Below the pieces are notes generated by a model that was given only the letters and a program-made list of their open reading frames with translations, was not told the origin of the DNA and did no database searches. Shown here piece after piece: positions 12,054 to 24,975 of a stretch of 64,000 nucleotides of DNA. The position numbers were made by a program, and so were the translations under genes. The first letter of the stretch is position 1. Each line of letters opens with the position of its first letter. The stretch lies in the NCBI RefSeq assembly GCF_042453785.1, contig NC_091677.1:32037001-32101000 (forward strand), written 5' to 3'. Origin of the DNA: Malus domestica (Eukaryota; Streptophyta; Magnoliopsida; Rosales; Rosaceae).

Positions 12054-13145
12054 CCATCCCCACCTCCGCAAGGGATAGTACCTCTAAGATTTGATTATGC
12101 AACCCAAGTTAATCAATAAACAATTAGGTAAGTATGTAAACAAAACAAACCTAATAACAAAGAAAATAACTTCTTCTTTTTTTCTTTTTTTTTTTAAATT
12201 CCACACAATTGTAATAGCAAGAAAATATGAGACACTACAAGACCAATAAAGAGGACTCACAAACCTAGATTTTAAAAATTGTATTAATAATTTAGTATAT
12301 GTATTTGATCGGGTTCAAGTTTGGACTAGAGGATGGTATCAACTCATGTCTGTGTTCTAGGGGTGGAATACAAATAAAATACGGGATAAAAATAAAAGAG
12401 AAATTATCTTTTGGAAAGATGGCCGAGTGGTTGATAGGGTTGGGTTATTAAATTTTTAGATTTTTTTATTATATGTATAAATGTAACACGGCAAAAAAAT
12501 GAAGAAAATGATGGACAATCTTTCGTTTTTGTTTGTATTATATTTTTTTTTATTTTATCAACTTCAATCTATTTGGCATATTGTACCTTATCCTTCTTAC
12601 TAATATTTTATGTGATTTTTAACACCCCGCTCTCTCTTTTTTGAAGTCTAAATTAGAGAAAAAAAATAGATAAGAAAATAGTAAAGAACAATTGATTTTG
12701 AAGAATAGATGTCTTTCAAGTCAAGCCAAAAACCCTATTATAACATTTTAATGGCACTTCCAAGGAAGCACACCTCTATTTCCTGAAAAAAAAAAAAAAC
12801 CATATTCGTAAAAATATTTGGAAAATTAAGAGATTTAGGGCAATATTTAAAGTTTGTTTTGTTAGCGAAATCTTTTTCTACCGGGAATTCTACCATCACC
12901 GCTTCATATCGGACTCGGATTCAGATAGCGTGAGAAAGAAATTAATAATAATATGAATAAATTGAGTTGTTATTGGTATTTTAAAATTTTATATTCTTTT
13001 ATCCAAAAATTTTATATCGAAAAATAAAAATACAGTTAACCAGACAAAGGACCAATTTAGTAGGGTTCATAGGATTTCCCCCTTTTCTTCAACAGTTTTG
13101 CGCGCGAGCACTCTCTCTCTCTCTCAACAGTTGAAGCTGCAAAAA

Positions 13146-16100
13146 ATGCGAAGCGAAAACAAGACGAACCGTTCCAAACAATCGTCATCAGGTAGATTCT
13201 CATTGCTTTCTCCGCTCCTACAAACTCGTTGTTCTGTTTTCTTTTCTGGTTCTGTTTGGTTTGCGAGAAAATAAGCAGAAAAATGAAAAAGCCATAAACT
13301 TCAATTTGGGGTTAACCAACGATGCAACGATTAGAATGGCTGTCGTTTTATACTTAATTACAGTGTATTGCATTGTGGAGGAAAGATAATCCACAAGAAA
13401 CTTCTGGGTTGGTTGATTTCGTTATGGAGTGCTCGTTGGTGTTTCTATTTTTTTAATAGAATCTTTGCTTATTTGGGTTGCTGAGGATTTGTGGGGGAGG
13501 AAAGGAGGAGAATTTTTTATTTTTTTTGACAAATGATAGGATAATTACACTAAATTCTTCTGAACTATGTGGGGGATTCGAACTTGGGTGAAGAGAGTGA
13601 AGCGCACTGCTCTAACCAACTTGGCTTAACCCATGCCTCCGGAAAGGAGGAGAAATTGAAATTTGAAGACTTTATGAATTTGAGTGAGATGGAATTGAAT
13701 TAAACATTAGTGTCTACTTCCTGTTTGAGTTCAGCTGAGTGTTGTTATCTTAGTTTTTCAGAAAGCTAATTAATTGATTAGAGTCTAGAGATAAAGCACA
13801 TGTACGAAAATGGATTTTAGGAGGCAGAGATCCATATGCATTGAAGTACATTTGCACTTCTGCGGTGCATATGCATTGAGATGAGCACATGCTTCCGGTT
13901 GCCTTTTTTTTGGTTTTCTTTTTTCTTATTTGCGTTTTTTGCTGTGTGTGTGACTGCCTGTATATTTGTTGCATTGCACGTTGAAAGAAAATGCAATGGA
14001 ATTTCTATCTTGTTCAAGCATCAGAAGACATTTAGAGTCATTTAATGGCAATGCAGATCCGTGAATTAATGCTATTGTTGGTTAAAACTGTGCTCTGCTT
14101 AGGGAGCCTCAACAAATTATGTCATGGATTTGTAGTTAGCACTTAATCTTGATTTCAGGAACTCTTGCCGACATATCACATGAGGCTGTCAGCAAACTTC
14201 TGGGGCGTGCCAATAAAACTGGGAAAAGGAAATCTAACAATAGTCTGCGTCCATGTGATTCAATCGGAAAGGTTTGTCCCCTTTATATGAGCACATATAC
14301 TTCGGAAAATCAAATACTTAGAAAAGTGGAGGGTTTGTCTTATGCTGTTTATATTTCAGCCTGAGAGCGAGCCAAAAAGTGACAAAGATGTCGATTCAAG
14401 AGTCAGAGGGAATATTTTGGAATCTGAGGGTTGTAGTAAAGATGCAAATCGAAAGGTCTCTGCAGAAGAGAAAGTTGATGGGGAAGGCTTTGGATGCACT
14501 TCCACAAACATTAGGGAAGAACTGGATGACTCAGATTGGGAAGAGGGTTCAATACCCATTTCTAATTCCGCTGGCGATCATGAAGTGACTATTGAATTAA
14601 ATGAGACACCAGATTCTACAAGAAAGAAACGTATCCGTCGGGCTTCTGCTGAAGATAAGGTGAATCAAAGATTTTCATTTGGCATTTACATTGGCATCCT
14701 TGTTATGACAACTTTTTTATGCTAAATGATTCCGAAGTTCTCTGGTTTTCTTGCAGGAACTGGCTGAGCTTGTTCATAGGGTTCATTTACTTTGTTTACT
14801 TGCACGGGGAAGGTTGATTGATAGAGCTTGTGATGATGCTCTTATTCAGGTTTTTTTTTTTTGTTAAATAGTATTAGTAATTGAGGAGAGTGGAAGAGAA
14901 TCTTTCTCTTGATTATTTTTTAGTACGAAAAAGAACCTATGCCACTTCTTCCTGAGGAAATTTGATTACTGTGGCAGGCCGCTTTACTTTCTCTGCTTCC
15001 ACTACACGTGCTGAATACATCCAAGGTTGCAAACCTTACTACAAAGGATTTTAGTCCTCTAGTCGTCTGGGTACGTCTTTAATTTTACTTTATATACATG
15101 CAGACTTGTAGATTAGCAAATGATTGTTCTATTTTTGTTGGTTCGTTCACATATAATTTGCAGTTTCAAAGTAACTTCCATGTTCGAAGTACAAGTGTGA
15201 GCAGGCCATTTTCTTCGGGTCTGAAATTTGCCCTTGAAACTCATGAAGGAACTCAAGAAGAGGTCAGTTTTTTCCTAATATCATTTCAGTTAAGGGTTTT
15301 AAATGTGGCTGAGTCCATCTGAATTCAGTTATCTTATGTAAACCTAGTCACTGGTGCTGGATGTAAACTGGTACTTATGAACTATTGGAGTCTATGATCA
15401 AGATTTAGTCTTCATTTACAAATGCTTTCTTTATTACTCAAATGTTGCTTTGTTTTCTACTAATTTTCGAATGTCATTTTTGTTGCAGATTGCTGCTTTG
15501 TCTGTGGCACTCTTTAGAGCATTAAATCTGACAACGCGGTATGATATCATAATCAATTATGACAAAACTGATAATATTTTATAGTCTGGCTGATATCAGT
15601 TCTTTTAAGTATAATTATCTTTAGTCTGAATTTTAAGTGTGTGTGTGTTTGCACACATGATAGGTTGTCTTTTCTGTGATGGTGCTTTTTCGAAGTAAAA
15701 AGAGAAAAAGAAAAAGCCATTCTTATTGAAGACTTAATTGAGGCATACTCCATGCTTCTCCAGTTTTCCCTCATTGAAAATTAGATGTAATATTCGCCTA
15801 AGATCTCTTAGAATATTGCTGTTTTTATTGTCTAGTTATTGCACTTCCGCAGATCCCTTTATTTGCGAGTTACTAATTTTCTTGATTACCCTTCTTCTTC
15901 CACAACATATAGATATGGTAAAGTTCATTCTTGTTGAACTCTGTTAGTTTCTTGGCAGGTTCGTCTCGGTTTTGGATGTTGCCTCTTTAAAACCAGAAGC
16001 TGGCAAGACCGAATATTCTAGTGAAGATGTAAGCAGATCGAGTAGGAGAATATTCAGTTCTTCGACCCCAATGGTGGCTAGACAAAAGGTCTCTGTCTCT

Positions 16101-19100
16101 CCTGCCAAATCACTTTCATGTAGTACGAGTGGCAATGTCTATGGAACTTCTCGGGCGTGTTCAAGCGAAAGTAAGGACCCCACAAGAAACAATACTCTGC
16201 CCACAAGCTCTGGTATCGCTTATGTGACGAATGATAAATTGTCAGATACTTCTGCAACACAATATGACATCTCTCAAGCATTCGTTAATGAGAAATCTCT
16301 GGGATCAAAAAGGAAAGGGGATCATGAGTTCGAAATGCAGTTGCAAATGGCTCTTTCTGCCACAGCAGTGCCGACTGCAGATAGAGAAATGGGTTCAGGT
16401 CAGAAAGACTTGAGTGGAAATTTTGCAAATTTCCCTGACCTGAAAAGAATGAAAAGAATTGTTTGTGAAGAATCACAAAACCCCTCCCAGAGTATCTCTA
16501 CTGCAGTTGGCTCGAGAAAAGAAGGATCTCCTTTGTACTGGGCAGAAGTATACTGTCAGGGGAAGTGGGTGCATATAGATGCTATCAATGGAATTATTGA
16601 TGGAGAGCAGAAGGTTGAAGCCATAGCTGCTGCATGCAAAACGTCTTTGAGATATGCAGTTGCTTTTGCTGGGAATGGGGCGAAAGATGTGACTCGCAGG
16701 TTGGTTTGTATTCTTTGATTTTATCTATGATTCTATATACACCATTTCCATTATGAAATGCAGTTTCTTTAACTGTTGCATATATTTCTAACACTATTAG
16801 CCTCCTCCTGCAAAACGTGTAAGTCCACATCATGGTTTGCTTGTTTAAATTCCTTAGTCCTGAGCTTGGACCTGATTCAAGTTCTCTAGGCATTTCAGAA
16901 TGCAGAAATCATATATTTTTGAATTCAAGTTCATCTATAAAGTCTCTTTTAAATATCTGGTCTTCATCTTTGGCTGTGCATGTTTGCGCTATAAGATGTG
17001 AATCCATGCCATTCATTCTTAAATTCCTGGGGTACAATGATTTACCACTGGAAAGGAAACGACCAAGGTTTCTTACTATTTGAAATCATAATTCGCCCCA
17101 ACCGATTGTCATAATGTTTTATCTCTCTGTGTGTGATGTCAGTAGTCCCAGGTGACTGGCCCAGTCCGTTGAGTGATGTGTAGTCCCTTGTTCATTGTTC
17201 CTGGCAGAATCCAAAACCATTCTGTGCCTTCGATAAAATACGTTATAAACAGCGTTTCTTGTTATACATCTGTTGAGATTTGAGAGAGAATTCCTAGAGA
17301 TCAAATCTATTTACCTTCTCTTGGTTGAGTTCACTTCACAGAGAGGAAGATTTAGAACAGTGAGAGTATTGGTCACTTCATTAATATGATCTATACCATT
17401 GTGTTTATTTGTAAACCTTTGAATCTCCCCAGTGACAATCACCGCAGAGAAGTGTTTAGATTGTGCAGTGTATTTCTGGTCTTGAGTCCCAAAGATTTTG
17501 GGTGAAATTTCGGTCTAATAGTGGTGTGTAAGGTTTTCGGAGTTACCATAATCCATATTTGAACTTGGAGGATTTATAAATTCCCAGGAAACTGAGGGTG
17601 GATGTAAGCAACAGGCTGAACTGTCTAATTGATTTCGTATTCTTTGTTTTTATGTATGAGAATTTGGGTTATTATCTAGCTCTCCTATTTTTTTTCCTTT
17701 ACCAAAAAGAAGGTCTTGTTCAACTGTGCTTGCTTGCTTTCGTGCAAATCTTATGCTTCACTTTTGTTTGAGTATAATTTAACCTGTGGTGTTCCAGTTC
17801 CTATTTAAGAGTCTCACATCAAGATAGCAGGACTGTATATTATTATACAGCCGACCCCACTTAGTGGGATAAGGCTTGGTTGTTGTATTAGTAATATTGT
17901 TCTCCCACTTCTTCTTTCACCAACATGTTCACACCACAGGTACTGTCTGAAGTGGTATCAGATAGCATCCCAACGAGTCAATTCAATATGGTGGGATGCA
18001 GTACTGGCACCCTTGAGAAATTTAGAGGTGAGAGCAACATGTGGCATAGTTAAGTTGGAGAAAGAATGGAATGGTGCGGCCATGGATTATCATCCAACTA
18101 TGATTGATGTTTCCCGAAATTCTCTAGAGGATATGGAGTTGGAAACTAGGGCCTTAACTGAGCCTCTTCCAACTAATCAGCAGGTATAGTGAATTGATAT
18201 TGTTGCATTACAATGATGTTCCAGTTGCGCAGCTGCTAGTTTTCTCTTGCTGAACATTTGAACTTACATATGCAGGCCTATAAAAACCATCAACTATATG
18301 CTATAGAAAAATGGCTTACAAGGGATCAGGTACTTCATCCGAAGGGCCCTGTTTTGGGTTTTTGTTCTGGTCATCCAGTTTACCCTAGGACATGTGTGCA
18401 AACACTAAAGACAAGAGAAAGATGGCTGCGGGAGGGGCTACAAGTTAAAACCAATGAGCATCCTGTGAAGGTCTGGTTTGGTTGATACTTGATAGTTTGT
18501 GGAGTACTTGATGCATTAACTCTTTTACTTTTTGCTCATTGTCCATTCCTTATATTCACTTCCTCGCCTCCCATTCTGTTTTTCTTTTCCAGGAGTTGAA
18601 ACGTTCTCCAAAAGTCCAAAAAGCACAGGTACCTGAATCTGATGATTTTGTTGGGGGTAATTCGAAACGAACTCTTGAACTTTATGGGAAGTGGCAACTT
18701 GAACCATTGCATCTGGCTCATGCTGTTAATGGGATAGTGCCAAAGGTGATTTACCTATAATTTTCTGCGGATGTTCATTCACATTGGAAGTGTAGGGTTA
18801 TGAATTGAGCATCATTATCTTCTTCTGTTTCAATATTTACTCTTTTTTTTTTTTCCACTCTGCAAGTGGCTGTTAGTACTTCGCTTTTCCTTCCATTTGA
18901 CTAAATTGTCTTTATGCACAGGGGAGAAGTTTAGCATTCTATTGTTACTGACAAATGCTATTTTTGATATATAGAATGATTACGGTAATGTGGAAGTATG
19001 GTCTGAGAAGTGCCTTCCGCCAGGGACTGTGCATTTGAGGTTGCCGAGGCTGTTTTATGTTGCCAAGAGACTGGAAATTGATTATGCTCCCGCCATGGTT

Positions 19101-19796
19101 GGTTTCGAATATAAAAATGGTCAATCGTTTCCTGTCTTTGATGGTATAGTAGTCTGCTCTGAGTTCAAGGATGCAATATTGGAGGTAAAGTACTTTGCTA
19201 CTTTTGAGTGGACTGTGGTCCTTGATAAGTTTATATTTTCATTGTGCTTCATTTGAGTCTCGTTTGAGTTTTCGAATTTCCAAACCATACCTCAATCTAT
19301 AACATTATCAATACTTCAGAGTTTATGTTATGAATTTTTTTAATTTGCCAGCACATTTGATGTAGATAATCTTGACCGAATTTTTTGGTTGCTTGTTCTT
19401 TAGGCATATGCAGAGGAAGAGGAAAGAAGAGACGCTGCAGAAAAGAAAAGAAACCAAGGGCAGGCTATTTCTCGGTGGTATCAGCTTCTCTGTTCGATTG
19501 TAACTCGACAAAGGTTAAACAACCGCTATGGGGACTCCCCCTCTTCTACAGCATCAGTTGACACCAACAAGGTGAATAGCAACATAGACGTACAGGTTGA
19601 TGATCGTCAGAATGATAAGCAATCTCTTGCATGCCAGCAAAATGTGCCTGAAAAGAGGACAGCTGATCCATCAGCTTCCATGCCCGAAGATCACGAGCAT
19701 GTATTCTTGACCGAAAACCAGAGTTTTGATGAGGGAAACTTGGTGCTGACAAAGAGGTGTCAATGTGGATTCTCAGTGCAAGTTGAACAACTGTAG
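13146..19796 (+). CDS. RAD4: XPC/RAD4 DNA damage recognition protein
   Basis: Thirteen coding exons join in frame to about 909 residues: 13146-13191, 14159-14271, 14360-14659, 14757-14849, 14978-15070, 15164-15262, 15489-15538, 15959-16699, 17940-18183, 18276-18470, 18593-18745, 18975-19184 and 19404-19796. All introns are GT-AG. The transglutaminase-like fold is seen around residue 454 (SPLYWAEVYC, then KWVHIDAINGIIDGE). BHD1 begins near 595 (NHQLYAIEKWLTRDQVLHPK), BHD2 lies around 660-709, and BHD3 begins near 725 (LFYVAKRLEIDYAPAMVGFE). The C-terminus is charged and ends CQCGFSVQVEQL. XPC/RAD4 binds helix distortions and starts global-genome nucleotide excision repair in the nucleus. The length fits plant homologues. 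The start is the first ATG after a CT-rich leader. Intron 1 contains a SINE. The gene appears intact. Confidence 0.95.
13499..13654 (-). mobile_element. tRNA-derived SINE in RAD4 intron 1
   Basis: The 14-bp direct repeats GGAAAGGAGGAGAA lie at 13499-13512 and 13641-13654. Between them the minus strand reads a head with GGTTAGAGCAGTG (box A) and GTTCGAATCCC (box B), followed by an A/T-rich tail adjacent to the left repeat. The body is about 128 bp and antisense to RAD4. The duplication is perfect, suggesting a fairly young insertion. Confidence 0.85.
17849..17890 (+). repeat. RTE-type LINE 3'-tail relic
   Basis: The segment CCGACCCCACTTAGTGGGAT followed by AAGGCTTGGTTGTTG is a short 3' end that I associate with plant RTE retrotransposons, which end in TTG repeats. 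A reverse-oriented relative is at 34343-34380. It lies in the 1.2-kb RAD4 intron 8. Confidence 0.5.
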
Positions 19797-20585
19797 CCTT
19801 CCCATTGCAATTCAAGAGCGTGGTTCGACCCCATACCGCTGTGTTGTACGCATCAGTGGCTAACCTCGGAATGAAGAACGAACTTCCATTTTATTTTTGA
19901 CTCTGTAAATGCGTCTAGCATTACTCAAGGTGAGTTATCGTAAGTGATGTGTAGAAATTTTGAGGCTGTCCTCAGTCCTGTTGCCAGTAAATAGTAAAAT
20001 TGTATAGATCTTACGTAACTTTTATATTTATTGCGTTTGTTATTTTACCCTCTCTATATGGTTCTTTTGAGCAGTTTTTGACCAGTTGCTATTGTTTGGA
20101 GGTTTGAATGTTTCACCAGAGGATGTTTGAATTTCTATAGCCTACAAAAACATTCCATGTGCAATACTCTGAAGGCTGGAAGTGTCAAAATCTGGTCTTT
20201 ACCCTGCTTCATTCCCGGTTCTTTGTCATCGTGGCGTCGCCATGCAATAATACATTAACATGTTTTAAGTTTCTCTTTACACGACAATATATTATTAGCC
20301 AAAAAGTGAGTGTGGCACCAGTATATTGACAAAAATACCAATATGTTAAGCTTATATAGGAATCACACTCCTGCAATGAGTCGAAAATTTAAGTGCCATA
20401 TCAATATATTGAACTCATGAATTCGATATACTAAACTTATGAGTGTGATCAATATATTGAATTCACAGTAGTGTATTAGTAGTGTTATAGAAACAAACTC
20501 AAGTTGCCTAATTTCTATACATAGGTATGACACTTACTCAAACTACTTTGGAATGCCTTATTCGATAATATGACCATAATGAATG
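19797..20585. other. RAD4 3' flank, no further gene
   Basis: This should contain the RAD4 3' UTR and terminator. Around 20300-20480 there are repeated and inverted AATATATTGAA-type blocks with CACAGTAGTGTATTAG, but no clear element boundary. No coding signal is seen. Confidence 0.45.
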
Positions 20586-20590
20586 ATTTG

Positions 20591-20953
20591 TGTTGTAAAA
20601 TCGACCAGTGTGTGCAATGGAATAAAAGAGACAAGACACAAAATTTACGAGGTTCCTCTGCAGTTAGTGTAACTGGAGTACGTCCTTGGGGCAGCAGTGG
20701 TGCTTTCATTATAATTTGGAATAATAGGAGTACAAAGATAACTCTCTCTATTATCTCCTCTCTTTTTCTCTCTTCCTCTTCTTTCCTCTCTCTCTACCGT
20801 GAGTCACTCACCTATGTTTGGTGTGTGTTGCATTTATATAGAAAACATGAGTCATAGGGGGTAAGCTTTGGCAAACAGAGAAAGACAACCTTTATTCCCA
20901 CTTGTAGCTTAGTGGATTAGTGGCCGGCGTGGACATCCACCATATTTACAACA
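20591..20953 (-). repeat. LTR (3' LTR by orientation)
   Basis: The 363-bp terminal repeat starts TGTTGTAAAATCGAC and ends ATTTACAACA on the plus strand. It aligns along its whole length with 26216-26577, including the CTCTCTATTATCTCCTCTC tract and a TATATAG box-like site. Confidence 0.92.
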
Positions 20954-22355
20954 CTTCCCCTTGGATGGCCACAAGTCTTCGATTGACTCGTTAAAATCTT
21001 GATCTGTCTTGAATGCTCCCCCTGATGAATATCTCCCCCTGATTTCAAATCATATGGGCTGATCGTTGATCATTCTGCTTTAGTCTCTTAGAGAGAAAAG
21101 TTGTCGAAAGAGATGCTTTACTTGTTATTAACTTTCCACAGGCTTGTTATTGGACTGGGTTGGAGGGTCTTCTGCTAGACTTACCCCAAAGGTCTGAATT
21201 TACTCCTTTTATTTGGAGTGGAATTTGATTCAAGGGTGGTGGTCACTTGATCTTGAATTGGACTTGTGATTTCTTCAAGGGCTTCGAGGTTTGATCTTGA
21301 ATGAAATTAGACCATGAGGAGTTTCACGTGGCAAGTGATCTTCAGTTTTGTCGGGGATGAATCAGCACGTGTTTGTTGCGCTTGTCTCCACATGCTTCAA
21401 TGTATCATTTTCACTTGCCTTACTTGCTCCCCTTGCTTAAGTAGTATTTTCCGTGGTTTTCCCCCATGCATGTGTAGCATATTCTCCTGCAGTATTTGCC
21501 CTCTGATGCATGAGTGGAATGCAACCCTTGCATTTGGATGGTTCATCACTTCTTGGTGACTGGAGACCCAACTCCAACAACAGTTGAAGATGGCTACTTG
21601 AGAGCAATAAGGTAAGCAATCAGGAAAGGTTTCAGGCAGTCGATTCTTTACCGGGAGTTTGAGTGGAGGTTTCGACATATTGCTTTCTTTATCCTTGTCT
21701 TTGCAGGTAAGAACAAGGACAAAGGAAAGGACAGGGAGATTGCATGATATGAGATACTCTTGCTCTGGTGTGACTTTTTTTGAAGAGGTATTCTCGGAGA
21801 GGAAGAAAACTGAGTATTTCGAGATGCTTTGTTGAAGATGCATTCTTGGAGATGAGGAAGAGTTAGGTATTCTTGCAGGTCTGCCTTGTTATGGAGAACG
21901 AAGATCGACATATATAGAGATTTTTCAATAGCAGGTAGTGGTATTGTGCCTTTACTCTTGTAAGCAACTGTGGTGTAATTAGAACAGTAAGATTTACGCG
22001 TTTTCAACTTTGTCAGAGATCTTTGACAAAGTTGCACGGGATATCCAAAAAAGCTGAGATTATGTCTGAAAAATGCCAACGAACTTTATTCAGGAAAATC
22101 TGCCTTTTGAAATTTGGAGAACGGTGCCTCTTCGATCTCTGAATGAATGGCTATGTTGCCTCTTCTTTTATAGAGACATCAATTGTGTTTAAGAGTATGC
22201 TCAGAAAGTTGTTGCCTGTAGAAATTTCCTCATTCTTGCACTTCTGAAATTTTTACTTAACCTTAATTTTCCTTCATCATTTCTGAAAAATTTCTTGCTC
22301 ATCTAACCTTTGCTTAGATTTGAGTCTTAAGAGTGATACAGACGAGCAGCGTTAG

Positions 22356-22905
22356 GATAATATATGGCGCCCGTCCTTATTATCTTCTAATGGTCCTCTT
22401 ACGGTTAGGGACTTTGTGATGAAGAATAACATAACCGCTACTGTGGTAGCTAGGAATCTTCTCACTCCAAAGGATAACATGATCCTTTCAAAACGGTCTG
22501 ATGAGTCGACCGTTCAAAACTCTTTGGCTCTCAGTGTTCAGTGTGTGGGCTTTGTATCCAATATGGGTCAACGCCTACTTGCTCAAACTCGCCAAGTTGA
22601 ATCATTGATGTCTGAGGTGGCAAGTCTTAAACAAGAGATCAGAGGGCTCAAGTAAGAGAATAGAGTGTTATACGTGCTTGCAAATAATTACTCTACGAGC
22701 ATGAAAAGAAAGCTCGACCAGCTGCAAAAATCTGAAAGTCGGATTCAAAGTGATCACCAGAGGTTCGTTGCTAGATTTCGAAAGTAATTGATGCCTTCCC
22801 CTTCTGGTGTTTTGCCAAGTATTGGGGTGCCACATGATCAATCTCCAGTGCCTCCCCCTTTGGGGTACTTCTGAGTACTGAGGCTTCACATGAGCAACCT
22901 TTGTA
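22356..22905 (+). pseudogene. Antisense coiled-coil ORF inside the LTR element (degenerate)
   Basis: The plus-strand frame runs from WRPSLLSSNG (about 22365) through TVRDFVMKNN (22401 on), RSDESTVQNSLALSVQ and RQVESLMSEVASLKQEIRGLK. It continues past an in-frame TAA (22653-22655) into a segment containing SMKRKLDQLQKSE, a second stop (22785-22787), a Pro/Ser-rich tail (MPSPSGVLPS) and a third stop (22872-22874). Continuity across the stops shows a once-longer protein, with a heptad-like coiled coil in the middle and a proline-rich end. It lies antisense to the element's pol relics, between them and the 3' LTR. I recall similar uncharacterised predicted proteins in Rosaceae, but the function is unknown. 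Confidence 0.65.
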
Positions 22906-24429
22906 AAGGTTTCATCCTGTTTGTTTGTTTTAACTCATATGTATGTACATATCTGTAATTTCTCGGAGATATTAATAGATAAGCTTTATTTCATTCAGTG
23001 TATTGTGCTAAATACAATAAAGCATATACTTTACTAAGATGTGGTACTTCTGGACCAAATATCAATTTATCTTTACCCTCACGAAGATAAATGATCATTC
23101 TTAGTGTCTACATCATTTGAGTATTCAACTCATAATCTTCAATCCATATGGTTCTTTAACATCATGGATAAGATTCGTGTTGGTAGATTGTTCGATCTGT
23201 AGCTCGAGACAATATTTCTCTCAACACTATATAATTTTTCTTGACTCTTCAGGAGTCTCAATTTAATATCATCAACTCTTCAGGAGTTCTAATTTAATGT
23301 CATTGACTCTTGCAAGAGATTTTAGTATGTTGCAACAATATCATAATGATATTACTCACTAAGGCAATTTATATCATCCATTGGTATTGAGTACATAATT
23401 TATGTTTTACCATTTGGGGGCTTACTTTAAGTAATTTGAATCCTTCTGGGATTTTCTACACTTCATGACACATTTTCCTTTGGAATTTATACAGAGCAAT
23501 TTGCTCCCATATATACTTGAGGGATTTACTTATGGAGATATGATGTGGGCGACTCACAACCCTTTATATATAATTCTCCATTCATATGAACTTGTTTACA
23601 AGAGTATAATTTCAAGGTTATATCATGTGAGTGTATTTCACTGTATTACAAATGCCCAATGTAACCTCCTTGGTTCAACATCTTTTGGTTATTTGTATTA
23701 TATTCAAATATATAGGTCCATTTTTCTACGTTCGTACAAAATTGTAATGGAATTGCCTTTCTCCATTTTGGCCAATAATTTTGTTGACGAAAAAGAACAA
23801 GACTCAATATCAACACATCTCATTGATGATTTTATAGCTACTTATAAAAACCAAAATTACCATTGGTTATCATCAATCTGTGATCCCATATTCTCAAGTG
23901 CATGCGCATGCATAAAAACTTTTCATTTCTTTTGGATATCCATTGCCTCTTCAAGGACATTATACTATCTATTCCAAGATAGTCATAGTTTAGAGAATGC
24001 AGATCATAACCTCCTATTGAGCGTTATAAAGCTTGGATTTTAATCTCCACTTCCGGGAGTTGAGTCATTGGAACCTATATGTCTATCATGCTCCCTGCAT
24101 GAGACATCAACATTCCCATGTCCGCGGATTGTCCTTTCTGGGACGTATATCCATGCGACGACTGTCATGCTTCTGGCATGCAACAGTTATGCTTCGGGAA
24201 TGCAATAGTTTAGTAGTGTCATATTCTTCTTCTTTTGAATGAATGAACCTTTTGAGTCTAAGGCCTACCACACTTCAGGCGTGCAACAGATAAATCATTT
24301 ACTGCCTTATTATATTTTGTCCAACAGGGACATCAATTCTTGTAGGCACATTTGCAGCAAGTGTATATGATTTCATCACTTTCGTAACATCATTCAATTA
24401 TTCTTACTTCATTTTCTCATTGATTGCTT

Positions 24430-24975
24430 CGTGAATCAAAATAAGACAAATTCTCTTTGTTCTTCTGGAACGGTATTTTCTTATCATTCTTCTGGAATGA
24501 TATTTTCTCATCGTTCTTTTGGAACAATGTTATTTCTCCTCCTAATGGTGGGAAAACTATCTTATCAAAATCATAGTCCGCAAATCATGCGGTAAATATA
24601 TCCCCAGTCAAGGGTTCCAAATGTTGAATGATAGATGGTGGATCGAATTCAACATAAATTCCCAGTTTGTATTGATGCCTTATTTTAATACGTTGTGGCA
24701 GTCTTACAGGCACATAGATAACACAACCAAAAACTCGTAAATGTTAATGTTTGGCTGGTGCCCAAACACGAGTTGTACTGAGAAATATTGATGGTTGACA
24801 ACTGGTCTCAACCAAACTTAATAATGAATTATGTAAAATGGTATGTTCACATGTAGAAAACTTGCAATTTTGTTTTCATGAGTAGAGCGTGGGTAATCAA
24901 TTTCATTCGCTTAATAAATGTTTCTGTTAAACCATTTTGAGTATGGACATAAGGAACTTCTGGTCCTTATTTAAT
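24430..24975 (-). pseudogene. Integrase-region relic of the LTR element
   Basis: On the minus strand this stretch reads VPYVHTQNGL followed by IKRMKLI and ALLMKTKL. Later come a VVYVPV-like segment, then LGIYVEFDPPSIIQHLEPL and TGDIFTA. These blocks are typical of the end of a Copia integrase. Stops and small indels interrupt it, so it cannot code for a full enzyme. The following repeated FQKN segments come from a short tandem duplication at 24470-24535. Confidence 0.65.

Larger units (their letters stand above)
10801..13145. other. Head-to-head intergenic spacer between ALY and RAD4
   Basis: The ALY gene (minus) and RAD4 gene (plus) diverge from this AT-rich spacer, which should contain both promoters. 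It holds several repeat relics: a degenerate hAT-type MITE (about 10975-11085), a SINE (11207-11342), an RTE-like conserved tail (11559-11612) and a 154-bp MITE (11900-12053). A CT microsatellite at 13111-13125 lies just before the RAD4 ATG and is probably its 5' UTR. No protein gene is supported. Confidence 0.6.

Noticed and set aside
12419..12447. tRNA-Leu/Ser-like 5' end (GATGGCCGAGTGGTTGATAG)
   Set aside because: Only a box A-like stretch is present; no box B, anticodon arm or acceptor pairing follows.
23465..24043. 192-codon plus-strand ORF
   Set aside because: It lies inside the decayed LTR element, has skewed low-complexity composition and no family motif; it is probably chance read-through in AT-rich DNA.
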